Source: Hirschia sp. (GTDB lineage: Bacteria; Pseudomonadota; Alphaproteobacteria; Caulobacterales; Hyphomonadaceae). Taken from it: 64,000 bases of DNA. The translations under genes and the position numbers were made by a program. Below are positions 26,404 to 34,439 of the stretch, in pieces (position 1 is the stretch's first letter; every line of letters starts with the position of its first letter). The notes beneath the pieces were generated by a model. That model saw nothing but the letters and a program-made list of their open reading frames with translations. It was not told the DNA's origin and did not search any database. The stretch lies in assembly GCA_002709235.1 (NCBI GenBank), contig PAQI01000005.1:126130-190129 (forward strand), in the 5' to 3' direction.

Positions 26404-26601
26404 TTATTCCGCAGCAATGGAGCTTCCGGCGATTTGAGCATCATTGTTCTGAACCAGCATCTCGTGCATTTCTTCGCGGCACTGGCCACAATTGAAACGC
26501 TGTCCATGATGCTTCATGATCGCATTGGGGCATGCGGCCCCCTGCTGGATGGCGTCCCCGACCTGCTTGTCATTCAGGCGTCGGCAGATGCAAACGATCA
26601 T
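26404..26601 (-). CDS. bfd: Bacterioferritin-associated ferredoxin
   Basis: 65 residues, a [2Fe-2S] protein that reduces the bacterioferritin core so iron can be released. The cluster ligands are CIC near the N-terminus and CGQC near residue 38, the usual CxC...CxxC pattern. The start is ATG 26601 with GAGG nine bases before. A TTG three codons upstream is in frame but less likely. A Fur-like motif lies 35-65 bases upstream. Confidence 0.93.
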   Translation of the reverse strand: MIVCICRRLNDKQVGDAIQQGAACPNAIMKHHGQRFNCGQCREEMHEMLVQNNDAQIAGSSIAAE

Positions 26602-26635
26602 TGATCTCAACCTCGACTCATTAGCTCATGAGAAC

Positions 26636-26664
26636 CATTCGCACACAAATGCGAATGATTGTCA
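26636..26664 (-). promoter_or_regulatory. Fur/iron-responsive operator upstream of bfd
   Basis: TGCGAATGATTGTCA (26650-26664) matches the 7-1-7 Fur pattern TGANAATNATTNTCA at most positions. The overlapping CATTCGCA/TGCGAATG (26636-26643 with 26650-26657) is an exact inverted repeat. Position before an iron-mobilisation gene supports iron control by Fur, Irr or a relative. Confidence 0.55.
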
Positions 26665-26772
26665 ATGGCGAAAATGTCCCGATCCGGTCGCGTGGCTGTG
26701 GAATCTTAACATTTTCGTTTCATGACTTTGCCCTGCCAGTCTCATACCAGTTCAACAATCCGGGCGAGTGAT

Positions 26773-27570
26773 ATGACCGCATTCCGATTTCGCATTCTTT
26801 CTCTCCTGATCGCGATGAGCGTGGTGGTTCCGATGGGGGCTGGTGCTGCTGAGCCCGCTTCTGAGGACGCGCATGGTGAAGAGGCGGCGGATGGAGATGG
26901 GGCCAAGAAGAAGGGCAAGGATGAGGTCGCGCTGACATGCTCCGAGGAATTGGTGGGTGATTGGACGATTGCCTATGATGCCTTTGCCTTTCGCGTGATG
27001 AATGCGGAGGCCGAGATCGAATGGAAGATCCGCACACATCTGGACCCCGAGAGCACGCATGGCCTGCTGATCAAGGTCCAGCGTCCTCGCAGGACATCCG
27101 GTTATGTGCGCAGCCCGGAGCTGGACATCTGGTACAATCCGCCGCGGATCAAACTTCAAAATACCCATGGCAATGAATATCACGCCTTCGGCAAGGCGCT
27201 GAGCCACAGCTATGATCGCGCCATCGGGTTCGGCATGCGGCAGATCTGGCTGGAGCCGGATGAATTCTGGTATCCGCATGAAGATGCCTTCACTGTCCAG
27301 ATTTCCCAGATGGATGCGCGCAAGGCGATGACATTCGAGAAGACCCTTGCAACCACCGAGCAGAAATTGCGGGTGGAACTTTATGCGCCGATGTATTCGC
27401 ACAGCGAGCCGGTGGGGTATGGCGAGCTGACAGATACGCCGGGTCTGGCGGAGGCGATGAAAGTGGCGGCCTACAAGAACCATGAACTTTGGGGCATGGA
27501 TGCTGAATGTCGCATGGGCCCGGCCACGCTTGCGCCGGTAGAGGCGGCAAAATCGTCCAGCGGACACTAG
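26773..27570 (+). CDS. Unknown secreted protein ending within a 15-bp tandem repeat
   Basis: 265 residues. Signal peptide (FRILSLLIAMSVVVPMGAGA) precedes an acidic/Lys-rich linker and a globular domain with Trp/Tyr-rich strands (WYNPPRIKLQ, RQIWLEPDEFWYPHED). Two Cys (ALTCSEE and AECRMG) could form a disulfide. No family recognised. The ATG at 26773 was chosen because the upstream frame would place a polar extension before the signal. The TAG stop lies inside the first unit of a tandem repeat, where other units carry TGG. Confidence 0.65.
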   Translation: MTAFRFRILSLLIAMSVVVPMGAGAAEPASEDAHGEEAADGDGAKKKGKDEVALTCSEELVGDWTIAYDAFAFRVMNAEAEIEWKIRTHLDPESTHGLLIKVQRPRRTSGYVRSPELDIWYNPPRIKLQNTHGNEYHAFGKALSHSYDRAIGFGMRQIWLEPDEFWYPHEDAFTVQISQMDARKAMTFEKTLATTEQKLRVELYAPMYSHSEPVGYGELTDTPGLAEAMKVAAYKNHELWGMDAECRMGPATLAPVEAAKSSSGH

Positions 27571-27619
27571 CAAGGCGGCCACTGGCAGGGCGGACACTGG
27601 CGGGGCGGACGCTGGCAGG
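27560..27619 (+). repeat. Four-copy 15-bp tandem repeat crossing a stop codon
   Basis: Units are at 27560, 27575, 27590 and 27605, consensus GCGGACACTGGCRGG. Read in the upstream gene's frame they encode Gly-Gly-His-Trp-Gln/Arg. The first unit has TAG where the rest have TGG, and this is the annotated stop. Confidence 0.85.
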
Positions 27620-27709
27620 TTTGCACCGCGCCAGCACTGGCGGCCCGCACGGATATATCCGGCGGACGATTGACCATGCCTTTTGGTGAGCCGAACCCGG
27701 ATGAGGCTC

Positions 27710-28426
27710 CTAGCTGCTATCGGGCGGGGCGGATGATAGCAGACGTGATCGCTGGTCCTTTGCCCGCCGATCCATGGCGCAGACAGCAAAATGATGGGTA
27801 TTGAGCACCACTTCGCGAAGTTCGCATCGTTGTGGCACGGGTGGAGCGCCCAGTTTCAGCGGCGTGGCGCGCCGATAGGGTTCGCGCCTTGCCAGCCATG
27901 ATGCGAGCCGTCTTGCGGCACTGTCCGGCTTGTCCAATATCGCCACCAGCCCGTTGAAGCGGGCCAGCACATGCGCGCCGGGGGCAAGGGGGATCGGGTC
28001 TGGTGGTCTTGGCGCACCGATCAGAAAACCATCCTTGTCCCAGGCCCAGATGCGCGGCGCTGGCCGGGCAAAGGGCTTGCGTAGGTGTGGCGGTTTGATC
28101 GAGGGCCAGGGTTCGAACAGGCAGACCCCGCGCGCCCGGCGCTGAAGTGGAGTGTTGCAGGCGCGATCGGAGGTCTTTTGGGGGCGCGGTGCATCACGTG
28201 GTTCAGACGGCGTCAGGCGCAGCGCCATCACCAATACAAGCCGGCGCACCAGCGCTTCGATGGGCCGCAACATGCGCGCCAGTATCAGGCGTTGTGCACC
28301 CCACAATACCGTCATCTGCGCGGCGCTGGTGAACCCGAACACAGCCAGGATCACTCCCACCTGCTGGCGCACCGCCGCCCAGCCCCGCTCAAGGACTGTA
28401 TCCTCCCATCGTTCTTCATATGTCAT
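27710..28426 (-). CDS. Unknown basic protein with one hydrophobic region
   Basis: 238 residues, Arg/Pro/Ala rich. A hydrophobic stretch around residues 23-70 (GVILAVFGFTSAAQ and later LVRRLVLVMALRL) may be one or two membrane helices. The C-terminal half is Pro- and Arg-rich with scattered Trp. No family recognised. The frame is long for high-GC non-coding DNA but could still be spurious; it converges with the gene ending at 27570. Confidence 0.5.
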   Translation of the reverse strand: MTYEERWEDTVLERGWAAVRQQVGVILAVFGFTSAAQMTVLWGAQRLILARMLRPIEALVRRLVLVMALRLTPSEPRDAPRPQKTSDRACNTPLQRRARGVCLFEPWPSIKPPHLRKPFARPAPRIWAWDKDGFLIGAPRPPDPIPLAPGAHVLARFNGLVAILDKPDSAARRLASWLARREPYRRATPLKLGAPPVPQRCELREVVLNTHHFAVCAMDRRAKDQRSRLLSSAPPDSS

Positions 28427-28484
28427 GGCGCGGAGTATGGGGGTACGCGCCGGGGAGTGGGATTATTTTTTTTTGGATAAGGAG

Positions 28485-28979
28485 ATGCGGATCTATTCGG
28501 AGGTCGAGCATGGTACATCCGTCAAGCTCATCATTCCGCGTGGGATCGCAGAGGGCCAGGATGAATTGCCGGTGCTCAAGAGCATCAAGGCGACGGGCAA
28601 TGGAGAGGTGATCCTGCTCGTGGAAGATGAGGCAAACCTGCTGGCCATCGTTACGGACATGCTGGAGACCTTCGGTTACAGGGTCATCACTGCGCCATCC
28701 GGTGTGGAGGCACTGGAGCTGGTCAGGAATGGTGCTGTGTTCGACCTGTTGCTGACGGATATCGTCATGCCCGGCGGACTTGACGGGTTTCAGCTGGCCG
28801 CGAAATTGCGGGACCTGCAACATGATCAGCCGGTCGTCTACATGTCAGGCTATTCGGGGTTTCATGAGACGGAGATGGGCGAGGTTATCGCTCCAATGGT
28901 GCTCAAACCCTGCAATCCCGGTGTCCTTGCGGAGACCATCAAGGAGCAGCTGGCGGCCTCTGTTTCACCAGATGGATGA
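28485..28979 (+). pseudogene. Receiver-domain remnant of a hybrid histidine kinase
   Basis: 164 residues from an ATG with AAGGAG upstream. The first 18 residues (MRIYSEVEHGTSVKLIIPR) are the last strand of a histidine-kinase ATPase domain. A complete receiver follows, with phosphoacceptor Asp in LLLTDIVMPG, Ser in VYMSGYS and Lys in VLKPC. Dimerisation, H-box, N- and G-boxes are all missing. Homology starts abruptly after a run of nine T (28466-28474). Either a decayed hybrid kinase, or an orphan receiver still translated. Confidence 0.65.
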
Positions 28980-29062
28980 TGGTATCTGCGCTTTGGACGC
29001 ATTGACCCGCGCCTCACACAGCGTTACGCCGCTGGCAACCATCAATCATATTGACGAGTAAC

Positions 29063-30673
29063 ATGTCGCGCGACCTATCCGAACTCGCTGCGTTGGCTGA
29101 CAACGCAAAAGCCTGGCCCTTTGAGCAAGCCCGTGCACTGCTCAAACGCATCAAGCTGGCGGAAGATCACAAGGGCCGCGCCAAGGATCGTCCCGTGATC
29201 TTCGAGACCGGCTATGGTCCATCGGGCCTGCCGCATATCGGCACGTTTGGCGAAGTGGTGCGCACGACCATGGTGCGCCATGCCTTCGAGGTGCTGACAG
29301 CGGGGGCCTATCAGACCCGGCTGATCTGTGTGTCTGACGATATGGATGGCATGCGCAAGGTGCCGCCCACCGTGCCGAACCCGGAGGCATTGGAGCCTTA
29401 TCTTCAAAAGCCGCTGACCGATGTGCCTGATCCATTTGGCACGCATGACAGCTATGGCGCGCACATGAACAACCGGCTGTGCGGATTTCTGGACTCATTC
29501 GGCTTTGACTATGAGTTCCACTCGGCGACCGCGCATTACCGCAAGGGTGATTTTGACGAGGCCTTGCTGAAGGCGGTGGAAAAATTCGACGCCATCATGA
29601 AGGTGATGCTGCCGACATTGGGGACCGAGCGTCAGGCGACCTATTCGCCTTTCCTGCCGATCTCGCCGACCACGGGCCGGGTGCTCTATGTGCCGATGAA
29701 GGATGTGAACGCGAAAACCGGCGAGATCACATTCGAAGATGAAGACGGCACGGATGTCACGCTCAAGGTGACGGGCGGGGCGACCAAGCTGCAATGGAAG
29801 CCGGATTTCGGCATGCGCTGGGCGGCGCTGGGCGTGGACTTTGAGATGTTCGGCAAGGACCATCAGGCCAATGCACCGATCTATTCGAAGATCTGCAAGA
29901 TATTGGGCGAAGAGCCACCGACGCAGTTTGTCTATGAGCTGTTCCTGGACGAGAAGGGCGAGAAGATCTCCAAGTCCAAGGGGAACGGGATCTCCGTGGA
30001 AGAATGGTTGGCCTATGCGCCGCAGGAATCGCTGACCCTGTTCCAGTTTCAAAAGCCACGTGCGGCCAAGAAGCTCTATTTCGATGTGATCCCCAAGGCA
30101 GTGGATGAATATCTGCAACATCTGGCGGCTTACCCAGACCAGACCCCGGCCCAGCAGCTGGAAAACCCTGTCTGGCATATTCATGGTGGCAATCCGCCTG
30201 CCGAAACCGCGCCGATCTCCTTTGCGCTGCTGTTGAACCTCGTATCGGCGGCGAACCCGGAATCAAAAGAGGCTCTGTGGGGCTTCATCTCACGCTATGC
30301 GCCGGGCGCGACGGCGGAAAATGCACCGCTGGTCGATCACCTTGCGGGCTATGCGATGCGCTATTTCGAGGACTTCGTGAAGCCCACAAAGACCTTCCGT
30401 GCCCCCAATGACAAGGAGCGCGCCGCGATGGAGGATCTGGCAAAGCGGCTGGAGGCCTATCAGGGCGAGGAAAGCGACGAGGCGCTGCAAACGCTCGTGT
30501 TCGAAATCGGCAAGGACCATGAATTCGAGAATCTGCGCGAATGGTTCCAGGCGCTTTATGAAGTGCTGTTGGGCCAGTCTCAAGGCCCGCGTTTCGGTGG
30601 CTTCATCGCGCTTTATGGCGTGACGGAAACAGCAGGCCTGATCCGCAAGGGGATTGCTGGCCAGCTAGGCTGA
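29063..30673 (+). CDS. lysS: Lysyl-tRNA synthetase, class I
   Basis: 536 residues. It charges tRNA-Lys. This is the class I (archaeal-type) enzyme rather than the common class II form, as in many alphaproteobacteria. The signature HIGH is HIGTFGE near residue 58 and the KMSKS loop is KISKSKGNG near residue 307. The family-specific [11 protein letters not shown] segment and a helical C-terminal domain are present. The start is the ATG preceding [11 protein letters not shown]; an upstream in-frame TTG (29051) is an alternative. A monocistronic unit. Confidence 0.96.
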   Translation: MSRDLSELAALADNAKAWPFEQARALLKRIKLAEDHKGRAKDRPVIFETGYGPSGLPHIGTFGEVVRTTMVRHAFEVLTAGAYQTRLICVSDDMDGMRKVPPTVPNPEALEPYLQKPLTDVPDPFGTHDSYGAHMNNRLCGFLDSFGFDYEFHSATAHYRKGDFDEALLKAVEKFDAIMKVMLPTLGTERQATYSPFLPISPTTGRVLYVPMKDVNAKTGEITFEDEDGTDVTLKVTGGATKLQWKPDFGMRWAALGVDFEMFGKDHQANAPIYSKICKILGEEPPTQFVYELFLDEKGEKISKSKGNGISVEEWLAYAPQESLTLFQFQKPRAAKKLYFDVIPKAVDEYLQHLAAYPDQTPAQQLENPVWHIHGGNPPAETAPISFALLLNLVSAANPESKEALWGFISRYAPGATAENAPLVDHLAGYAMRYFEDFVKPTKTFRAPNDKERAAMEDLAKRLEAYQGEESDEALQTLVFEIGKDHEFENLREWFQALYEVLLGQSQGPRFGGFIALYGVTETAGLIRKGIAGQLG

Positions 30674-30831
30674 AACGGGCAATATCGAACAGGTGGCAGG
30701 TGTCGCGCGCAGCTCTGTTGAGGTGCCGCGATTTGCGTTGCTGCAACAATTTGTGACAATTTGATTAATGATTCGCAGTTTTCTGTGTAGATTATGAATT
30801 GACTGTTGCGCAGGCGCCGCAAGGTCTGTTT

Positions 30832-30850
30832 GCCCCTGATCGGGGCTTTT
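30832..30850 (+). terminator. Short intrinsic terminator
   Basis: GCCCC-TGATC-GGGGC followed by TTTT. It lies 160 bases after lysS and 93 bases before the next gene, so it could end lysS or an unannotated short transcript in the AT-rich gap. Confidence 0.45.
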
Positions 30851-30942
30851 GATCGCTTTTCGGTTAAAGTTCACTCTTTCGTGTTAATGGAACCATGACT
30901 CGATCATGTTAGTTTGTCTGCTTGTTATTGCCTCCAGCGCCT

Positions 30943-31431
30943 ATGCGGGATCTCGTGAAATATTTTCTTGATACAGAGTTTAATGGATTTGGCGGCGATT
31001 TGATTTCGCTGGCGCTGGCCCCTGAAGAAGGTGAGCCGATCTATCTGTGTCTCACGCAGGCCGAGTTGGGCGACAAGAAGATTACACCCTGGGTCAGCCA
31101 GTATGTCCTTCCTGTGCTGGCGACACCTGGCGCTGCGCCCGAAAGGCTGGCGCGCAAGGACTGGTCGCGCCGTCTCGCCAGCTATTTCAAGAATGCCACG
31201 CGCATCGAATTCGTGGCCGATTGGCCGGATGATATCCGCTATCTGATGCAGGCGATCACGGTGAAGCCGGGAGAGGTGATCCCACTGCCTGATTTTTCCA
31301 TGTCCTGTGTGCATGTGCCGTCATGGCCGAACCAGATCAAGGGGGCCGTGCGCCACAACGCCCTGTGGGATGCGCGTGCCCTGCGTGAGGCGATCATGCA
31401 CCCGCCTGAGCAACAGCGCCGCAGCGCCTGA
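30943..31431 (+). CDS. DEDD-type 3'-5' exoribonuclease-like protein
   Basis: 162 residues. The N-terminus YFLDTEFNGFGGDLISLALA contains the DxE metal motif of RNase T-like 3'-5' exonucleases. A later Asp is in FVADWPDD, and the C-terminal HNALWDARAL supplies the His and last Asp of a DEDDh site. Overall it resembles the compact Rv2179c-type exoribonuclease family. Probably acts in RNA maturation or decay. Start is the ATG at 30943; a TTG at 30922 is open upstream. Confidence 0.75.
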   Translation: MRDLVKYFLDTEFNGFGGDLISLALAPEEGEPIYLCLTQAELGDKKITPWVSQYVLPVLATPGAAPERLARKDWSRRLASYFKNATRIEFVADWPDDIRYLMQAITVKPGEVIPLPDFSMSCVHVPSWPNQIKGAVRHNALWDARALREAIMHPPEQQRRSA

Positions 31432-31516
31432 CACTGCCGCCCGGCGGGTGTCTTGCGGCGTCATGGAACACCCGGTTCAAAACATGCGTTAGTCTCTCTC
31501 ACAGAGGAGATTCGAT

Positions 31517-32320
31517 ATGGCTGATGGAACCCGGTCCGGGATTGAAAACACCTCGCCCGATCGCATTCACAACAAGGGCGCAGGCAAGATAGCCGTGCTT
31601 TATCGCATGGTGATGGAAAAACATGTCTGCCCCTATGGGCTGAAATCACTGCATCTGCTCAAATCCGAGGGGTTTGAAGTGCATGATCATTACCTGAAAA
31701 CGCGTGATGAGACAGATGCCTTCAAGGCTGAGTATGATGTGAAGACCACGCCGCAGACCTTCATCAATGATGAGCGGATCGGCGGCTATGACGCACTGGC
31801 GAAACATTTCGGCAAGCCTGTGAAAGACCCGAATGAGAAAACCTATGCGCCGATCATCGCCCTGTTTGGTGTAACGGCACTGATGGCGCTGGCGGCGGTC
31901 TTTGCGATGTTGGGCACGGTGTTGTCGATCCAGACGGTTGAGTGGTTCATCGCCTTTTCCATGTGTGCGCTGGCGATCCAGAAGCTTCGCGACCTGACCA
32001 GCTTTTCCACCATGTTCCTGGGCTATGACCTGCTGGCGCGCCGCTGGGTGCGCTATGCCTGGGTCTACCCATTCGCCGAGCTGGGGGCGGGTGTGCTGAT
32101 GATTGCTGGCGTGCTGGGCTGGATCTCGGGGCCGGTGGCGCTGTTCATCGGTGCAGTTGGTGGTGTGTCGGTCTATTACGCCGTCTATGTGCAAAAGCGC
32201 GACCTGAAATGCGCCTGTATGGGTGGCGACAGCAATGTGCCGCTGGGCGCGATATCCCTCACCGAAAACGTGATGATGGTGCTGATGGGCCTATGGACCA
32301 TTGGCAGATTGATTGTGTGA
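31517..32320 (+). CDS. Glutaredoxin-MauE/DoxX-like fusion membrane protein
   Basis: 267 residues. Residues 20-100 form a glutaredoxin fold with the monothiol-type site CPYG (VCPYGLKSL), cis-Pro TPQTFI and the GGYDAL loop. Residues 110-267 carry four membrane helices of the MauE-like group, with the conserved CACMGGDSNVPLGAISLTEN segment (two cysteines). Likely transfers reducing equivalents across or to the membrane; the family is found with thiol or metal maturation systems. Start ATG with AGGAGA upstream. Confidence 0.85.
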   Translation: MADGTRSGIENTSPDRIHNKGAGKIAVLYRMVMEKHVCPYGLKSLHLLKSEGFEVHDHYLKTRDETDAFKAEYDVKTTPQTFINDERIGGYDALAKHFGKPVKDPNEKTYAPIIALFGVTALMALAAVFAMLGTVLSIQTVEWFIAFSMCALAIQKLRDLTSFSTMFLGYDLLARRWVRYAWVYPFAELGAGVLMIAGVLGWISGPVALFIGAVGGVSVYYAVYVQKRDLKCACMGGDSNVPLGAISLTENVMMVLMGLWTIGRLIV

Positions 32321-32323
32321 CGC

Positions 32324-32944
32324 CTATTGGCTGGCCCATAATATGCGCGCGATCCAGTCTATCTGGGCGCGGGGTACTTCCAGCGGGGCATAGGCGGGAT
32401 TGGTGGAGATCAGTTCCACCCTATCGGCTGTCATCCGGCCCAGTTCCTTGGCCAGCACCTCGCCGCCATGCAGGCGCGCGACAATACGGTCGCCCCGGCG
32501 ATATTCCGCGCCCGGTTGCACGATCACACGGTCACCTGCGCGAAAGACGGGCTCCATGCTGTCGCCGGTGATCTCGATGGCATAGACGATTTCGTCGCCA
32601 AGGCCGGGAAAGTTGATCTTTTCCCAGTCGGGGCCATCCGGTCTGCCCTGCACATCGAAATAGCCACCCTGACCGGCGCGGGCGAGACCGACCAGCGGAA
32701 TGGCGCGTCCGGGGCGGCCCAAAGCCAGATCGACGAACTCGTCCCAGTCGGTGCCCACCGCATCCAGCGCGCGCGAGAGGCTTTCGGTCGACGGCCAGCG
32801 CAGGCGTGAGCCATCCGCGCTGGTCCGCTTGGACTTGTTGAAGGCCGTCGCATCCAGCCCGGCCAGCCGGGCCAGCCCGGACGGCGTCAGGTCATGACGC
32901 CGCGCCAGCGCGTCAATGCCCTTCCAGAGATCCTTATGGCGCAT
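32324..32944 (-). CDS. S24/LexA-like self-cleaving repressor
   Basis: 206 residues. An N-terminal helix-turn-helix (residues 5-60, with LTPSGLARLAGLDATAFN) is followed by a peptidase S24 domain. The Ala-Gly cleavage site is at residues 90-91 (LARAGQ), the catalytic Ser129 is in GDSMEP and Lys166 in EVLAKELG. Such proteins repress target promoters until RecA-stimulated self-cleavage after DNA damage. It is not canonical LexA, whose HTH differs; it resembles phage cI-type regulators domesticated in alphaproteobacteria. It converges on the gene ending at 32320 with only three bases between stops. Confidence 0.9.
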   Translation of the reverse strand: MRHKDLWKGIDALARRHDLTPSGLARLAGLDATAFNKSKRTSADGSRLRWPSTESLSRALDAVGTDWDEFVDLALGRPGRAIPLVGLARAGQGGYFDVQGRPDGPDWEKINFPGLGDEIVYAIEITGDSMEPVFRAGDRVIVQPGAEYRRGDRIVARLHGGEVLAKELGRMTADRVELISTNPAYAPLEVPRAQIDWIARILWASQ

Positions 32945-33104
32945 GGGAACATGTCCTCATGTCGTGAGAGATATGGGACTATAGCGCTGGTTATAGGAAA
33001 GTAAACCTATTTCGGCACGCGCAAAATGTGGCCCGGTTGGTCCCGGATATCGCCTGTGTCGATTCCGGAATGACAGTTTCAGGATGGCAATCGGAAACGC
33101 TGTC

Positions 33105-33125
33105 ATCCCGCACAAGATGCGGGAT
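33105..33125. repeat. Extragenic palindrome (ATCCCGCA type)
   Basis: ATCCCGCA-CAAGA-TGCGGGAT is an exact 8+8 bp palindrome. Sequences of this form are frequent in intergenic regions of alphaproteobacterial genomes as REP-like elements. The partner further right (near 33150-33165) looks like a second related unit. Confidence 0.6.
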
Positions 33126-33205
33126 CTACGGGACCAAGCGTGATATCGGGCAGATGCCGCGATGACGTGGGTGCCCTTATGCCTTCAACCGGAGTGGCCC
33201 AATAG

Positions 33206-33233
33206 CTGGGCTCCAGCGTTCGCTGGAGCCCAG
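33206..33233. repeat. Perfect 13-bp hairpin, REP-like
   Basis: CTGGGCTCCAGCG-TT-CGCTGGAGCCCAG, an exact 28-base inverted repeat with a two-base loop and no T-run, so not a terminator. It lies between two gene units. Confidence 0.7.
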
Positions 33234-33363
33234 ACCTTCGAACCGTTTACGCCGCCAGCATCTGCTGCGTGGATCCCGATTTTCAGTGGGATCGGCTGTA
33301 AGGCAGAAGAAGGCGGTTGAGAGATGCGCCAAGTCGCGCATAGTGGGGGGATGGGAGATCCAG

Positions 33364-34368
33364 ATGCGCATTTCGGTTTTCAGCACCAAGCCCTATGACA
33401 GGCAATTCCTGACAGATGCCAATGGCGGGGCGGGGCATGAATTGACCTTTCTGGAGCCGCGATTGTCGGTGGAGACCGCGCCGCTGGCGGCGGGAGCGGA
33501 TGCGGTGTGTGTGTTCGTAAATGATGTGGTGGACAGGCCTGTGCTGGAGAAATTGGGCCAGCAGGGCGTGAGACTGGTGGCGCTGCGCTGTGCGGGGTTC
33601 AACAATGTGGATCTGGCGGCGGCGCGTGATCTTGGGATTTCGGTGTGCAGGGTTCCGGCCTATTCGCCGCATTCGGTGGCCGAACACACGCTGGCGCTTA
33701 TCCTGTCGCTGAACCGCAATATCCACCGGGCCTATAACCGGGTGCGCGAGGGTAATTTCGCGCTGGATGGCCTGTTGGGTTTTGACCTTCATGGCAAGAC
33801 GGTCGGCGTGGTCGGCACCGGCAAGATCGGCGCAACAGTGCTGGAGATCCTGAAGGGCTTTGGCTGTGTGCTGAAGGCCTATGATGTGGCCCCTGATCCA
33901 GACTGCGTGGCCATGGGGGTGGCGTATGTGTCGCTGGAGGAGGTGTTTGCCGTCAGCGATGTCGTGACGCTGCATTGCCCGCTGACGCCTGACACGCATC
34001 ACATGGTGGATGAGGCCCTGCTGGCACGGGCGCGGACGGGGCTGATGCTGATCAATACGGGCCGGGGCGCACTGATCGATACGCGCGCGGTGATCGGGGC
34101 GCTGAAAAGCGGCCATCTGGGGAGCCTGGGCATTGATGTCTATGAGGAAGAGGCTGAGCTGTTCTTCGAGGACCTTTCCAATTTCGTGTTGCGCGATGAT
34201 CTGTTTGCGCGGCTTTTGACCTTTCCCAATGTGCTGATTACCGGCCATCAGGCATTTTTCACGCGCGAGGCGCTGTCTGGCATTGCCGAAACCATGATCG
34301 CCAATGTGACAGCATTCCAGGACAGTGGCGCGCCCCTGCATCCGGTTTCGGTAGAGCGACTGGCGTGA
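33364..34368 (+). CDS. D-2-hydroxyacid dehydrogenase, D-lactate dehydrogenase-like
   Basis: 334 residues. NAD-binding motif GxGxxG is in [13 protein letters not shown] near residue 153. The catalytic Arg is in [11 protein letters not shown], a Glu is in DVYEEE, and the catalytic His is in ITGHQAFFT near the C-terminus. The conserved [11 protein letters not shown] and YSPHSVAEH sequences and the long C-terminal [11 protein letters not shown] section match fermentative D-lactate dehydrogenases (LdhA). It probably reduces pyruvate to D-lactate. Start chosen at the ATG preceded by GGGAG; the frame is open upstream. Confidence 0.88.
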   Translation: MRISVFSTKPYDRQFLTDANGGAGHELTFLEPRLSVETAPLAAGADAVCVFVNDVVDRPVLEKLGQQGVRLVALRCAGFNNVDLAAARDLGISVCRVPAYSPHSVAEHTLALILSLNRNIHRAYNRVREGNFALDGLLGFDLHGKTVGVVGTGKIGATVLEILKGFGCVLKAYDVAPDPDCVAMGVAYVSLEEVFAVSDVVTLHCPLTPDTHHMVDEALLARARTGLMLINTGRGALIDTRAVIGALKSGHLGSLGIDVYEEEAELFFEDLSNFVLRDDLFARLLTFPNVLITGHQAFFTREALSGIAETMIANVTAFQDSGAPLHPVSVERLA

Positions 34369-34439
34369 CCATTCTGGCAGCACAGCGGGGATGACGAATC
34401 CGTCGGGGCGCTCTAGGGTGTCGCTGCGACGGGGAGAGC

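Larger units (their letters stand above)
32945..33363. other. Gene-free interval with extragenic palindromes
   Basis: A 419-base gap between the S24 repressor and the dehydrogenase. Besides the repressor promoter (about 32950-33010) it holds two perfect palindromes (33105-33125 and 33206-33233). No coding frame with family signature is present. Confidence 0.6.

Noticed and set aside
30674-30942. Possible small RNA after lysS
   Set aside because: Only a short terminator and weak hairpins are seen, with no well-spaced promoter; kept as a terminator only.
33283-34383. 366-codon frame antisense to the D-hydroxyacid dehydrogenase
   Set aside because: His/Arg/Gln-rich translation typical of a shadow frame; the sense strand has full dehydrogenase motifs.
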